DNA from: Opitutaceae bacterium
GTDB taxonomy: Bacteria; Verrucomicrobiota; Verrucomicrobiia; Opitutales; Opitutaceae
Direction of reading: 5' to 3'
Assembly: GCA_003151515.1 (NCBI GenBank)
Contig: PLXS01000019.1
Location: forward strand, 1 to 64,000
DNA length: 64,000 nucleotides
The notes under the pieces were generated by a model that made no database searches, was not told where the DNA came from, and saw only the letters and a list, made by a program, of their open reading frames with translations. How positions within the stretch are numbered: position 1 is the first letter of the stretch; every line of letters begins with the position of its first letter. A program made the position numbers and the translations under genes. This document shows, piece after piece, positions 1 to 8,241 of this stretch.

Positions 1-280
1 CTGGAATTGAGGTGACCCCTGACAGCGGTGCAAACAGCGGCGCCATGGCCTGCTGCCAGCGCAGGTTCGCTGGATGGTTCTCAATCCGGCTCCATGTCGC
101 CTCGAAGTCCACGGCGCGCAGCGTAAGAATCAGCAGCTCGTCCCTGCGGTAGATGGAGTACTCGTGCACGCCAGCGCTCTTGAGCAATTCAAGCATCTCC
201 GGCCACACTGCGCGATGCGCCTCTTCATAGGCCTACGCCGCACCCTCGCGCAGGCGCAGCATGAAGGCATACCGCCTCAG
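1..280 (-). pseudogene. rhaM: L-rhamnose mutarotase remnant with in-frame stop, 3' end off window
   Basis: L-rhamnose mutarotase interconverts the alpha and beta anomers of L-rhamnose in the cytoplasm. Reading leftward from about 280, the frame gives RRYAFMLRLREGAA, then a TAG at 236-234, then AYEEAHRAVWPEMLELLK and later VHEYSIYRRDELL. This matches the N-terminal and central blocks of the DUF718/RhaM family, including the H-x5-WPEM segment with a conserved His. The TAG interrupts the family's usual glycine-x-x-x-(E)-Y-x-x-x-H stretch. No ATG sits at the expected N-terminus: a CTG at 280-278 lies 9 bases after GGAG, and the first ATG is 262. The frame stays open to base 1, so the C-terminal end is not visible. 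It lies 38 bases downstream of the GH39-like gene on the same strand and probably belonged to its operon. A sequencing error is the main alternative to true decay. Confidence 0.72.
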
Positions 281-318
281 CGGTCGAGTCTCCGCGAGAA
301 TTGGAGTTCGGACGGCGC

Positions 319-1818
319 TCACCAGCTAACCACCGTGACGGCAAATGGCTTCAGTGTCACCTTGCCGTCTGTGACATTTACTTTGCGCGCGGCATTTTCG
401 CCAGTCTCTGCGTCCACCGCCATCGCGCTCGCCTTGCCCGCGTCCGGAAGCGGCACCTCGATGGCCCTGTCCCGCTTGTTGACCAGCAGCAGCTTGCGGC
501 CGGCAGGCGTGATGAAGGCCTGTGCGGCCAGGTCCGCCGAGCTGACGCCTCCGAGATCCGTCTCAACAAGTGTGTCGCCTGGGCGGAAGGAATCCTTGAT
601 CAGCTTCAGCACCCAGAAGCGCGCGTTGGGCATGCCGGTCTTCCAGTTCATCATGCTCACGCTGGGGAACTGCGTGGGATAGCCGACCAGCTGCGACTCG
701 CCGATGATGTCGATCCGCTCGCGCGATAGCGCGATGTAAAGGTAGGCGTAGAGCGCCCCGGCCAGGTTCCAATAGGCCGGTACCAGGGGCTTCATCACGT
801 ACCCAGGTTGGCCCTGCAAAAGATCGTCGGCGGAGATCACGCCCAGCTCATCGGTGTCCGTCTTCGTTTGGGGTGAGAGGCGTTTGCGGATGCCTTCGAT
901 GTAATGAACCGCCGTGAGGAACCCGTCGGCCTGGTCGAAAAACGTGTATTGCCAGTCGGCGATCGTTTGCGTCGGCGTCGGAACGGCGTAGAAGTGGTAC
1001 GAGATGTAATCGATCGGTATGCCCGGCTTGTGGTTCGCCGGATTGAGGAAGTACTCGAAGTAGCGTGGATTATCGCGGGGCATGGCCAGGGCCATCCCCA
1101 TGAACCTTGTCTCCGGGCTGACGCGATGAATGCCTTCGACGATCGCGTCATAGCGCTCAGTGTACTGCTCGGGGGTTGTCGAGTGCTCAAACTCCGGCTC
1201 GTTGAGCACCTCCCACACGGGGAGCTTGTAGTAGTAGCCAGACTCGTGACGCGCTCCGTTCTCATCGGTGAATCCGCCGTTAACGTACCAGCTCACCAGG
1301 CGGCCATAGTAGTCGCCCAGCTCCTTGCCACTGGGGTCCCTGAGTTCTGTCCCCTGCGCGTAGTCCCAAGTCACTTGGTTGGGGTCGGCCGGATAGGCCA
1401 CGGGCCTGTCTGTCCTGAAGAGCCACGCCGGTATTGTGCTGAAATTGACCACCGTGGGATGCCCTTCTGTCGCGCCAAGAAAGTCCTTGGTCGTGGGGTC
1501 GATAAGGCTGAAGTCCCACGAAGTTTTTAGGGGTGTAGGCGGCTCCAGCTCGGCTACGGCCAGCTTGGGATAGGGCAGCCACGGCACATAGCGCACATAG
1601 TCGGCGCCCAGATCCCTCACGGCCTTGTAGGAGGCAGCGCTGAGCGGATTGCCCGGTCGCAGCGGTGGGTTTACTACCACCTGCAGCGTGGGCACGGATC
1701 TTGAGACCACGGTGGCCTTGCCCCACTCGATCGTCAGGGTCGGCGCCTGCTGACCGGAGAGTCCGGCTGCACCCAGCAAGGTAAGGGCCGCCGGCAGCAG
1801 CCGGGTGAGGCAGCGCAC
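319..1818 (-). CDS. secreted GH39-like glycoside hydrolase
   Basis: This is a probable periplasmic or secreted glycosidase of about 499 residues. The chosen GTG start at 1818 is followed directly by a signal peptide (RCLTRLLPAALTLLGAAGLSG) and preceded by GGAAGA about 7 bases upstream. The open frame continues to an ATG at 2187, but that extra stretch resembles no known leader. The acid/base block WEVLNEPEFE is visible near residue 207, and a later TDTDELGV block could hold the nucleophile; both fit a clan GH-A barrel such as GH39. A short beta-rich C-terminal domain ends in KPFAVTVVSW. The downstream rhaM remnant suggests a rhamnose- or deoxyhexose-containing substrate, but GH39 covers several specificities (xylosidase, iduronidase, rhamnosidase), so the substrate is inference. 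Confidence 0.75.
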   Translation of the reverse strand: MRCLTRLLPAALTLLGAAGLSGQQAPTLTIEWGKATVVSRSVPTLQVVVNPPLRPGNPLSAASYKAVRDLGADYVRYVPWLPYPKLAVAELEPPTPLKTSWDFSLIDPTTKDFLGATEGHPTVVNFSTIPAWLFRTDRPVAYPADPNQVTWDYAQGTELRDPSGKELGDYYGRLVSWYVNGGFTDENGARHESGYYYKLPVWEVLNEPEFEHSTTPEQYTERYDAIVEGIHRVSPETRFMGMALAMPRDNPRYFEYFLNPANHKPGIPIDYISYHFYAVPTPTQTIADWQYTFFDQADGFLTAVHYIEGIRKRLSPQTKTDTDELGVISADDLLQGQPGYVMKPLVPAYWNLAGALYAYLYIALSRERIDIIGESQLVGYPTQFPSVSMMNWKTGMPNARFWVLKLIKDSFRPGDTLVETDLGGVSSADLAAQAFITPAGRKLLLVNKRDRAIEVPLPDAGKASAMAVDAETGENAARKVNVTDGKVTLKPFAVTVVSW

Positions 1819-2329
1819 GTTCGTCTTCCGTTGAAACAGGCTCGATGTCTCCGCTCCTCCGTGCGGTTGAGCGAAACGGGAAATCGGTGCTCCGTGGTCA
1901 ATCAAGGCGAGGGGACCCGTCCTTTCGGACCTCAGGGTCAGTATAGGTTGCCGTGAGATTGATTTCGCTGGCGTTGGTTGTCCACTCCAAGTTGAGGCAG
2001 CTTTGCGGGCTATGGCGCGTTTGCTTTCGGTGGCGGGCACGGCGGCTTCCTTGGTCAGGCTTTGGGCGATGGACGCGCGGCATTCAAGAAAGGCTTTGGA
2101 ATTGGCTTGTCGGAGTTCCTTCCGCCACTCGACCTCTGGCGCGTCGCCTTCCTGTTCTTGGTAAAAGACGCCGTGGATCGAGGGCATCGGAGGTCGGACG
2201 ATCTATCGCGTTTTTGCGATATGTCGCCACTGCGAAGATCCCCTTTATGGTTCCTGCCACCTCCCTGAATATGGGGGAGGGGGGCGCCAGCTTGCTTCTC
2301 TTTGTGTCGCGGCAATCTTACCCTTGACC
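1819..2329. other. gene-poor stretch between GH39-like gene and IS remnant
   Basis: I see no recognisable gene in these roughly 510 bases. The leftward GH39 frame is open back to 2187 (PEVEWRKELRQANSKAFLE and similar), and this tract could be the decayed tail of an unknown gene, but I cannot name it. A small hairpin, TATCGC / GCGATA with a GTTTTT loop, lies at 2204-2221, and a CCTCCC / GGGAGG pair lies near 2262-2280. Both may be debris next to the insertion sequence. Confidence 0.4.
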
Positions 2330-2389
2330 TGACGTACCAGAACTGAGCCATTGCGAATGAGAGTCTGGGCTCCAAGAAAAGGAATCCAG

Positions 2390-2659
2390 ATGCCAAAAGG
2401 AAAGAAGCATACCCCGGAGCAGATCGTAGCGATCCTGCGCCGGATCGACGGCGGGGAGTCGGCGCAGGCCGTGTCCCGCGAGGTAAACATCAGCGAAGCG
2501 ACACTCCACCGCTGGAAACAGCGGTACGGGGCGCTGGAGATCGACGAGCTGAAGGAATTGAAGGCCCTCCGTGACGAGAATGCCCGCTTGAAGCGGATCG
2601 TCGCCGACCAGGTATTGAACATCCAGGTGCTGAAAGAGGTGAACTCAAAAAAATGGTAA
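2390..2659 (+). CDS. IS3-family transposase OrfA
   Basis: OrfA is the DNA-binding half of an IS3-family transposase, about 89 residues from the ATG at 2390, which is preceded by AAGGA at a spacing of 8. An HTH_8-type helix-turn-helix is visible in TPEQIVAILRRIDGGESAQ and the following VNISEATLHRWKQRYG. It is followed by a leucine-zipper-like coiled coil (LKELKALRDENARLKR). The gene ends with seven A residues followed by TGG TAA. This run is a slippery site where the ribosome could slip back one base and read on into orfB. Confidence 0.88.
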   Translation: MPKGKKHTPEQIVAILRRIDGGESAQAVSREVNISEATLHRWKQRYGALEIDELKELKALRDENARLKRIVADQVLNIQVLKEVNSKKW

Positions 2660-2790
2660 GCTCGCCGCAGAAGCGCCACGCCGCCCAGGGCGTGGTAGCG
2701 GCGGGCATGTGTTCGCAGCGTCAGGCGTGCCGTTATCTTGGGCTGGCGCGCTCCAGTTGGGCCTATGTATCGCGGCCTCCGAAGCCGTAT
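2653..2790 (+). pseudogene. truncated IS3-family transposase OrfB
   Basis: Only the N-terminal segment of the integrase half remains: SSPQKRHAAQGVVAAGMCSQ then RQACRYLGLARSSWAYVSRPPKP, the usual HTH_21-type start of OrfB in this IS group. After about position 2787 the sequence no longer matches, and the DDE catalytic domain (about 200 residues) is absent. The reading frame is -1 relative to OrfA and begins at an ATG formed within the slippery A-run, as in intact members. The product would have no transposase activity. Confidence 0.8.
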
Positions 2791-2966
2791 ATAAGCGATC
2801 GCCGGGTAATCTGTATGAGATCCGTTACAGACTTTAGGCTCTCCTCTGAGGGAGACTCCCTTCCTGAGCACCAACCCTCGAGGAAACCGCGGATTGGGGG
2901 ACCCGGCCCTGCAATTTGTCTCGCCCGGCGAGTGGATTAAGGGGATTCAGGTGGGCCCGTTATCCC

Positions 2967-4886
2967 GTGAACACCCGCTTTATTGCGCTCAGCGTCCTGG
3001 TGTGTCTTGGCGCCGCCAGAACCGCGTTCGCGGAGCCCCTGTCGGCTGAGGAACTCTTTCGCGCGGCCCCGCTTGGCGAGGCCAGCCTGTCGCCGGACGG
3101 GAGGTACTTGGGAACAATCGTGGCAGACGGAATCGACACGCGAAGCCTGCTTGTCTTCGACCTAAAGGACCTAACACCGGCGGCGCTTCGCGGTTCCGAC
3201 GAGGAGGACATTTCGACGTTCCGATGGATCGGCAACGACAAGCTCGTTTTCAGCTTCACGTACGACAAGATCTGGTCCCAGGGCCTGTATGCGGCGCAGG
3301 TGACGCGCATCAAGGACTACTATCCCCTCAACAAGTATGACGCCTCGGTCATCGTGGGCGTGCCCGAGGACCGGCCGGGCAAGGTGCTTATTTGGTACCG
3401 CAGCGTCACGGGCTACAAGACCCAGGCCGCGCGCGTCACCGAGCTCGACGCCGACAAGAAGAGGGGCGACGTGCTCGTGCGCACAATCAAGGGACCGAAC
3501 GGAGGCACCGTGGACAGATGGTGGTCGGACCGCCGCGGGGAACTCGCCCTGTGCCGGACATGGTCGAAGGGGCGATTCCACCTCTACCGGTATGCGCCTG
3601 CTTCGGGAGAATGGACCGAGGTGCCCCTAGCCCCTGATGCAACAGCGATGGGCATGGACTACGACACGCGCTACGGCTGGGTGGTGGCCTTTGCGCCGGG
3701 CAAAGGCTACGAGCTGCGGCGCTGCAACCTGGCGACGGGCGCCCTGGACGAGTCCGTCCTCACGGACCCCGACTACGACATTGGGACCGGAGCCCTCCAC
3801 TTCTCGGCGCCCGCCCAGAAGCTCGCCGGCGTGACCTACGTGCAGCGAAAGCCCGTTTCCTTCTGGTTCCTGCGGGAGTTCGCGGTGGCTCAGGCCTCGA
3901 TCGACAAGCTGCGGCCCGACACGGACAACGTCGTCGTGGATTACGACAGGCAGGCGAAGAGGTTCCTGTTCGCTGAAACGGGCTCTCAGCACCCCGGCAC
4001 GCGCGAGCTTCTTGACATGGGAACCAAGTCGATCCGCGGCCTTGGGGACGCGGCGCCCTGGCTCAAGGGGCGCCCTCTTCACCCCGTGAAGCCGATGAGC
4101 TTCAAGACGCGCGATGGCATGAGGCTCGAGGGGTATGCGGCGATTCCCGACGGGGCCTCGGCCGCGCACCCCGTGCCGCTCGTCGTCCTCGTCCACGGGG
4201 GGCCGTGGGTGCGGGACACCGCGCTATACAATCCCGAGGTCCAGTTCCTGGTCAGCCGCGGCTACGCCGTGCTCCAGCCGAACTACCGCGGATCGAGCGG
4301 ATACACGCCCGAGATCAGCCGTGGCCACATGTTCAACTTCTCCAGGATGCATGACGACGTGACCGACGCGACGCGGGCCTTCCTTGGCACGGGAATAATC
4401 GACCGCAAGCACGTGGCCATCATGGGGGGAAGCTTCGGCGGGTACCTTGCCGTCGCGGGCGTGGCCTTCGAGGGCGACCTTTACTGCTGCGCCGTCTCGG
4501 AGGCCGGCGTGTTCGACTGGAAAAGGCAGATCAAGGACGAGAGCGACCGGGTCGAATCCGGGGAGTCCATCCCGATCCTTGACGAGGCCTCAAACCCGGC
4601 GGGCGACCTGTCCAGGCTCGATGAGATTTCTCCGATCAACCATGCCGACCAGATCCGCGTGCCGGTGCTAATCGCGCACGGCATCGAGGACGACGTGGTC
4701 GACGTGGCTCAGTCGCGCAGGCTTGCGAGGACCCTCAAGGCGCGGGATGTTCCAGTCGAGACCTTCTTCAGGCCTCTGGAGAAGCATGGGTTTTTCAACT
4801 ACAGGGACCGGGTGGATTTTTACCACCTGGTGGAGGCTTTCCTGGCTAAGAATCTGGGCGGCGCCACGCTCACGACTGGCAAATGA
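2967..4886 (+). CDS. S9 family prolyl oligopeptidase-type peptidase
   Basis: This is an exported serine peptidase of the dipeptidyl aminopeptidase/acylaminoacyl peptidase type, about 639 residues. The GTG at 2967 is chosen because it starts a clear signal peptide (NTRFIALSVLVCLGAARTAFA). The frame is open further upstream to 2916, but that part lies in sequence next to the IS debris. Residues about 25-370 form a beta-propeller-like domain, and about 380-639 the alpha/beta hydrolase. The nucleophile block GGSFGGY is near residue 490, the acid in EDDVVD near 575 and the histidine in EKHGFF near 606, so the triad is complete. It stands alone on this strand. The close upstream IS remnant may have replaced its original promoter region. 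Confidence 0.88.
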   Translation: MNTRFIALSVLVCLGAARTAFAEPLSAEELFRAAPLGEASLSPDGRYLGTIVADGIDTRSLLVFDLKDLTPAALRGSDEEDISTFRWIGNDKLVFSFTYDKIWSQGLYAAQVTRIKDYYPLNKYDASVIVGVPEDRPGKVLIWYRSVTGYKTQAARVTELDADKKRGDVLVRTIKGPNGGTVDRWWSDRRGELALCRTWSKGRFHLYRYAPASGEWTEVPLAPDATAMGMDYDTRYGWVVAFAPGKGYELRRCNLATGALDESVLTDPDYDIGTGALHFSAPAQKLAGVTYVQRKPVSFWFLREFAVAQASIDKLRPDTDNVVVDYDRQAKRFLFAETGSQHPGTRELLDMGTKSIRGLGDAAPWLKGRPLHPVKPMSFKTRDGMRLEGYAAIPDGASAAHPVPLVVLVHGGPWVRDTALYNPEVQFLVSRGYAVLQPNYRGSSGYTPEISRGHMFNFSRMHDDVTDATRAFLGTGIIDRKHVAIMGGSFGGYLAVAGVAFEGDLYCCAVSEAGVFDWKRQIKDESDRVESGESIPILDEASNPAGDLSRLDEISPINHADQIRVPVLIAHGIEDDVVDVAQSRRLARTLKARDVPVETFFRPLEKHGFFNYRDRVDFYHLVEAFLAKNLGGATLTTGK

Positions 4887-5193
4887 GCTGAGAAGCCCGG
4901 CCAAGGGGCGATGGTAATTTCTCCCCGATGCGGGCAGGCGTGCTTCGGGGGTGGGTCCTATACTGTTAACGCCCCATACCGGACCGGCGCCCCTTCGGCT
5001 ATCATCGCCATTCTCCCTTCCTGCACCCAGGCCCCGGCTTGTCGTGCGCTCCGAACTCGTGTCGATGACCCTCTTCGAAACCCGTTTCAATCCGTACAAG
5101 CGAATCGCCGCCTTGCTCTGGATGTGCGGTCGCTCCAGCCCCGCGCGGCGGATGGCGGCGCACGACATACCCGACCCACTGGAACCCTAGGCG
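4887..5193. other. intergenic region with possible weak terminator
   Basis: I see no gene here. A stem CCCCGA / TCGGGG at 4923-4950, extended by two further pairs after one mismatch, could end transcription of the S9 peptidase gene, though no T-run follows. The remainder presumably holds the promoter of the AI-2E family gene; no confident -35/-10 pair could be picked. Confidence 0.4.
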
Positions 5194-6417
5194 ATGAATC
5201 TTGAGCCGTCCGCGGCGGCGCACGATGGGTCAAAGGGGGCGAAGCTTTCTGGCGGACCCGAGGCCACGGCTGTGCCCAACTATTCCGAAGCGGGAGTCCC
5301 GCCCGCCCCGCGCGCCGCGGCGGCCCCCGATGGGCCGGCGGCCAACAAAGAGGGCGCGCCCGACCCGATCGAGATGACAACGGCGCACGTCATCATAATC
5401 GCGCTCGGCGCAATCGCCTTCCTTTACGTTGCCCGTCCCGTCGTCCTGCCGGTTCTGCTGGCCTGGTTGGCGGCGATGACCCTTCAACCATTGGTGCGCT
5501 GCATGTCCTGCCTGCGCCTTCCGGCACCCGTTTCCGCCGCCGTTGTCTTCTGCCTCCTTGTGGCCGCCATCGGGGCGGGGTTCTTTGAATTGGAACGACC
5601 GGCGGCGAGGTGGCTGAACGAGGCTCCGCAGCACATGACCGAGTTAAGGCAACGGGTTCAGAAGATATTCCCGAAGGCTTGGCACTTCGGCCAGGCGACG
5701 GCGGCGGTGGGTGACCTCGGCGCCACGGAGGCGGAGAAGAAGGAGGAGCAGAGAAAAACGCCCATGGTGGAAGTCAAGGATCAGCGCGGCACCAGCTCCG
5801 TTCTCAACTGGACGGGCACTTTTCTGGCGGGCTTGGGCGAAGTTCTTGTATTGATCTACCTGCTGCTCGCCTCCGGCGACCTGTTTCTGCAGAAGCTCGT
5901 CCGCCTTATTCCCACCTTGAGGGGGAAGATTCGCGCGGTCGAGATAAGCCATGAGATACAGCAGAACATATCGAACTACCTGTTCTCGATCTCGCTGATC
6001 AACGCCTGCCTGGGCGCGCTCGTGAGCGCTGGCCTCTACCTCATCGGCGTTCCCAATGCCGGGATGTGGGGGATCTTCGTGGCATTTCTGAATTTTATTC
6101 CCTACTTCGGCGCAATCGGCGGGGTTGTTGTTCTTACGGCGGTCGGCCTCCTCACTTTCGATTCGCCCTGGCGGGGACTGCTCGCGCCCCTGTTGTACAT
6201 GGTGCTTCACCTTCTGGAAGCGAATCTCATCACCCCGATCCTGCTGGGTCGGCGCTTCACGCTCAACCCGGTGGCAATTTTTGTCTCGTTGATATTCTGG
6301 ATCTGGCTGTGGGGTGTGCCGGGGGCGTTGCTGTCGGTTCCAATCCTCGTATCGATCAAGGTCGTCTGTGACCGCATTCCCGCGATATCAGCCTTCGGGG
6401 AATTGATCGGGCGCTGA
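5194..6417 (+). CDS. AI-2E family transporter (YdgG/TqsA/PerM superfamily)
   Basis: This is a polytopic inner-membrane protein of 407 residues in the PF01594 family. Members export or move small molecules, or act as sodium/proton antiporters, so the name AI-2E does not prove quorum-signal transport. An unusual proline/alanine-rich cytoplasmic leader of about 60 residues precedes the first helices (TAHVIIIALGAIAFLYVA and VVLPVLLAWLAAMTLQPLV). The family's large loop and the C-terminal helix bundle follow, with GVPNAGMWGIFVAFLNFIPY as a typical conserved stretch, ending at PILVSIKVVCDRIP. It converges with the cardiolipin synthase gene across a perfect palindrome. Confidence 0.88.
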   Translation: MNLEPSAAAHDGSKGAKLSGGPEATAVPNYSEAGVPPAPRAAAAPDGPAANKEGAPDPIEMTTAHVIIIALGAIAFLYVARPVVLPVLLAWLAAMTLQPLVRCMSCLRLPAPVSAAVVFCLLVAAIGAGFFELERPAARWLNEAPQHMTELRQRVQKIFPKAWHFGQATAAVGDLGATEAEKKEEQRKTPMVEVKDQRGTSSVLNWTGTFLAGLGEVLVLIYLLLASGDLFLQKLVRLIPTLRGKIRAVEISHEIQQNISNYLFSISLINACLGALVSAGLYLIGVPNAGMWGIFVAFLNFIPYFGAIGGVVVLTAVGLLTFDSPWRGLLAPLLYMVLHLLEANLITPILLGRRFTLNPVAIFVSLIFWIWLWGVPGALLSVPILVSIKVVCDRIPAISAFGELIGR

Positions 6418-6438
6418 TCCGGGGCTCCATGTCGTCTT

Positions 6439-6460
6439 CCGCAGCCGGCGCCGGCTGCGG
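6439..6460. terminator. 22-bp perfect palindrome between convergent genes
   Basis: CCGCAGCCGGC followed immediately by its exact reverse complement lies between the 3' ends of the AI-2E family gene (rightward) and the cardiolipin synthase gene (leftward). It could fold as a bidirectional terminator on both transcripts. There is no T-run, so Rho or another mechanism may be involved. Confidence 0.55.
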
Positions 6461-6469
6461 GCAGTGCGG

Positions 6470-7897
6470 TCAGAGCATGGGCGAGAGCGGCCTCAGGGCC
6501 GCCTCCGCGAATTTCTTGCTGAACGGCCGTCTGGCAAAGCTTGCCTGCTCTATTTCCTGGCTCAGCGCAAAATCATGTTCAAGGGTGCGCGCGAGCTCAC
6601 CGTTGCGCGCGGCCGAGTGGAAGAGCAGGTTGAGCTCGAAATTCAGCCGCATCGACCGGTAGTCGAGGTTGGCGGATCCGACCATTGCCCAGTGCTCATC
6701 GGCCAGCATGACCTTGGCGTGGTTGATGCCTGCCGAGTACTCGAAGATGCGCACACCTGCGGCAAGAAGCTCGCCATAGTAGGATCGGCCAACGACCACC
6801 AGCCAAGGGTGGTCGTTCTTCTCGGAGATGAGCAGGCGCACGTCGACACCGCGGCTTGCCGCGAGCTCAAGAGCGGCGAGTACCACGTCATCCGGGACGA
6901 AATAGCCCGTGGCGATCCAGACGCGCGTGGTGGCCTCGTTCAGAAGGCTGACAATCGACTTGCTGATGGGCTCGTTTCGCCTGTCGGGACCGCCCGGCAC
7001 GACGCTCACAATGTGACGGGCGCCCCCGGTCGTTGGCGGGAAGTACTGCGCCGCCGATATCTTCTCTCCGGTGGCGAAGAACCAGTCATCGGCGAACACG
7101 TCCTGCAGCTCGGACACCACCTTGCCGTCGACCTCGATCTGAACGTCGCGCCAATGGCCCAGCCCCGGATCGAGGCCCTCGTATTCCCGGCCGATGTTCA
7201 TGCCGCCGACAAAGGCGGACGTGCCGTCCACAATCTGCAGTTTCCGGTGGTTTCTGAGATTCAGGAAGAAGCGGCTGCGCTTTGGATCCAGGCTCTGGAA
7301 CCAGGAGAATCGCCCGCCGGCGGCCGTGAAGCCCGAAAGAAGACTCTCGCTGAAGCCGTGCGAGCCCACGCCGTCCAGCAGGAGCCGAACCTCGACCTTG
7401 CGGCGGGCGGCATCGGTCAAGAGCTCGAGGAATCTCGCGCCGGTCTCGTCCCCGTTCCAGACATAGAACTCCAGGTGGACATGGTGCCTTGCTCCCCGGA
7501 TCCTCGCCTCGAGCGCCGAGTAGAACTCCTTGGAGTCCTGCAGGATGCGCAGGCTATCCGAGGAGCTTACGGGAAGCTGGTTAATCCGGGAGAGCAGCTG
7601 CAGGAACTGCTGGTCCCTGCGAGGGAGCCCCTTGAGCAACCCCTTTGTGGCTTCATCAGTTGCGCCGTCCGGCACTGGCTGGCGCGTCGAACGGGCGGAA
7701 TACAGGGAGCGCCGCCTCAGCCGGCGGCGTTTCAGCCGGTCGGTGCCGAGTGCGAAATAGGCTAGCGAGCCCAGAAAGGGGATGAAGACAATGGCCCAGA
7801 GCCACGCCAGGGTTGCCGACGGGCGCTTCTTAAGGAGCAGCAGATGCGGTATGAATCCCCACGTGGCAAGGTAGAGGATTAGCAGAGCCGTTTTCAT
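6470..7897 (-). CDS. cls: cardiolipin synthase (phospholipase D superfamily)
   Basis: The enzyme joins two phosphatidylglycerols (or PG with another phospholipid) into cardiolipin at the inner membrane. The 475-residue product begins MKTALLILYLATW with two N-terminal membrane helices, the PLDc_N layout. Both HKD motifs are present: HRKLQIVDGTSAFVGGMN and, near the C-terminus, HAKVMLADEHWAMVGSANLD. The ATG at 7897 is chosen because it opens the first membrane helix; the open frame upstream runs through the preceding gene. It is the last gene of a leftward set with DUF883, YqjE-type and small basic protein genes, 26 bases after the previous stop, linking lipid remodelling to membrane-stress proteins. 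Confidence 0.92.
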   Translation of the reverse strand: MKTALLILYLATWGFIPHLLLLKKRPSATLAWLWAIVFIPFLGSLAYFALGTDRLKRRRLRRRSLYSARSTRQPVPDGATDEATKGLLKGLPRRDQQFLQLLSRINQLPVSSSDSLRILQDSKEFYSALEARIRGARHHVHLEFYVWNGDETGARFLELLTDAARRKVEVRLLLDGVGSHGFSESLLSGFTAAGGRFSWFQSLDPKRSRFFLNLRNHRKLQIVDGTSAFVGGMNIGREYEGLDPGLGHWRDVQIEVDGKVVSELQDVFADDWFFATGEKISAAQYFPPTTGGARHIVSVVPGGPDRRNEPISKSIVSLLNEATTRVWIATGYFVPDDVVLAALELAASRGVDVRLLISEKNDHPWLVVVGRSYYGELLAAGVRIFEYSAGINHAKVMLADEHWAMVGSANLDYRSMRLNFELNLLFHSAARNGELARTLEHDFALSQEIEQASFARRPFSKKFAEAALRPLSPML

Positions 7898-7923
7898 CTC
7901 GGGATCGGCCCGGCAGCCGTTGC

Positions 7924-8241
7924 TCAGCCGCGCCCGGACAGGCCCCGGCGCGGGGTTAGGGCGCGCAACGCGCCGAGAACGAACGGAGCCCAGCGTAGCA
8001 CCGCTCCTGTGGTCCGCAAGCGCCGGTTCCTCATGCGGCCCATCAGAAAACCGATCGGTGTTGAAGCCAGATTGAACAGGGGGGCCAAGAGCCGCCAGCC
8101 CTCTTGGGCCCGGCCGATCCAGGCGATGGGCCGTGCCAGGCGCGCGGCCGCCGCGGCGCATTCTGAGCGCCGGGCCAGGATCCGCTGGCGCAGCGCCGCC
8201 TTGCTGGCCGCCAGGGACTTCAGTTCTTCGTGCGGAAACAT
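7924..8241 (-). CDS. small basic membrane-associated protein, YqjK-like position
   Basis: This is a 105-residue protein starting MFPHEELKSLAASKAALRQR, with a strongly basic C-terminus (RRGLSGRG) and a hydrophobic stretch (WRLLAPLFNLASTPIGFLMG). Its start lies 22 bases inside the YqjE-type gene, suggesting translational coupling. It stands where E. coli has yqjK in the yqjD-yqjE-yqjK operon. Sequence similarity to YqjK is weak by eye, so the relation rests on order, size and charge. No function is known. Confidence 0.6.
   Translation of the reverse strand: MFPHEELKSLAASKAALRQRILARRSECAAAAARLARPIAWIGRAQEGWRLLAPLFNLASTPIGFLMGRMRNRRLRTTGAVLRWAPFVLGALRALTPRRGLSGRG

Larger units (their letters stand above)
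2330..2790 (+). mobile_element. IS3-family insertion sequence remnant
   Basis: The element is recognised from an intact orfA and the first 40 or so residues of orfB in the -1 frame, the typical IS3-family layout. The left edge is a guess: TGACCTGACGTACCAG at about 2329 begins like an IS3-family terminal repeat. The right edge is where orfB similarity ends, near 2787. No matching right inverted repeat and no target duplication could be found by eye, so the element is almost certainly immobile. Confidence 0.65.

Noticed and set aside
1819-2187. N-terminal extension of the GH39-like protein
   Set aside because: A GTG with a good ribosome site starts directly at a signal peptide; the extra residues would bury it.
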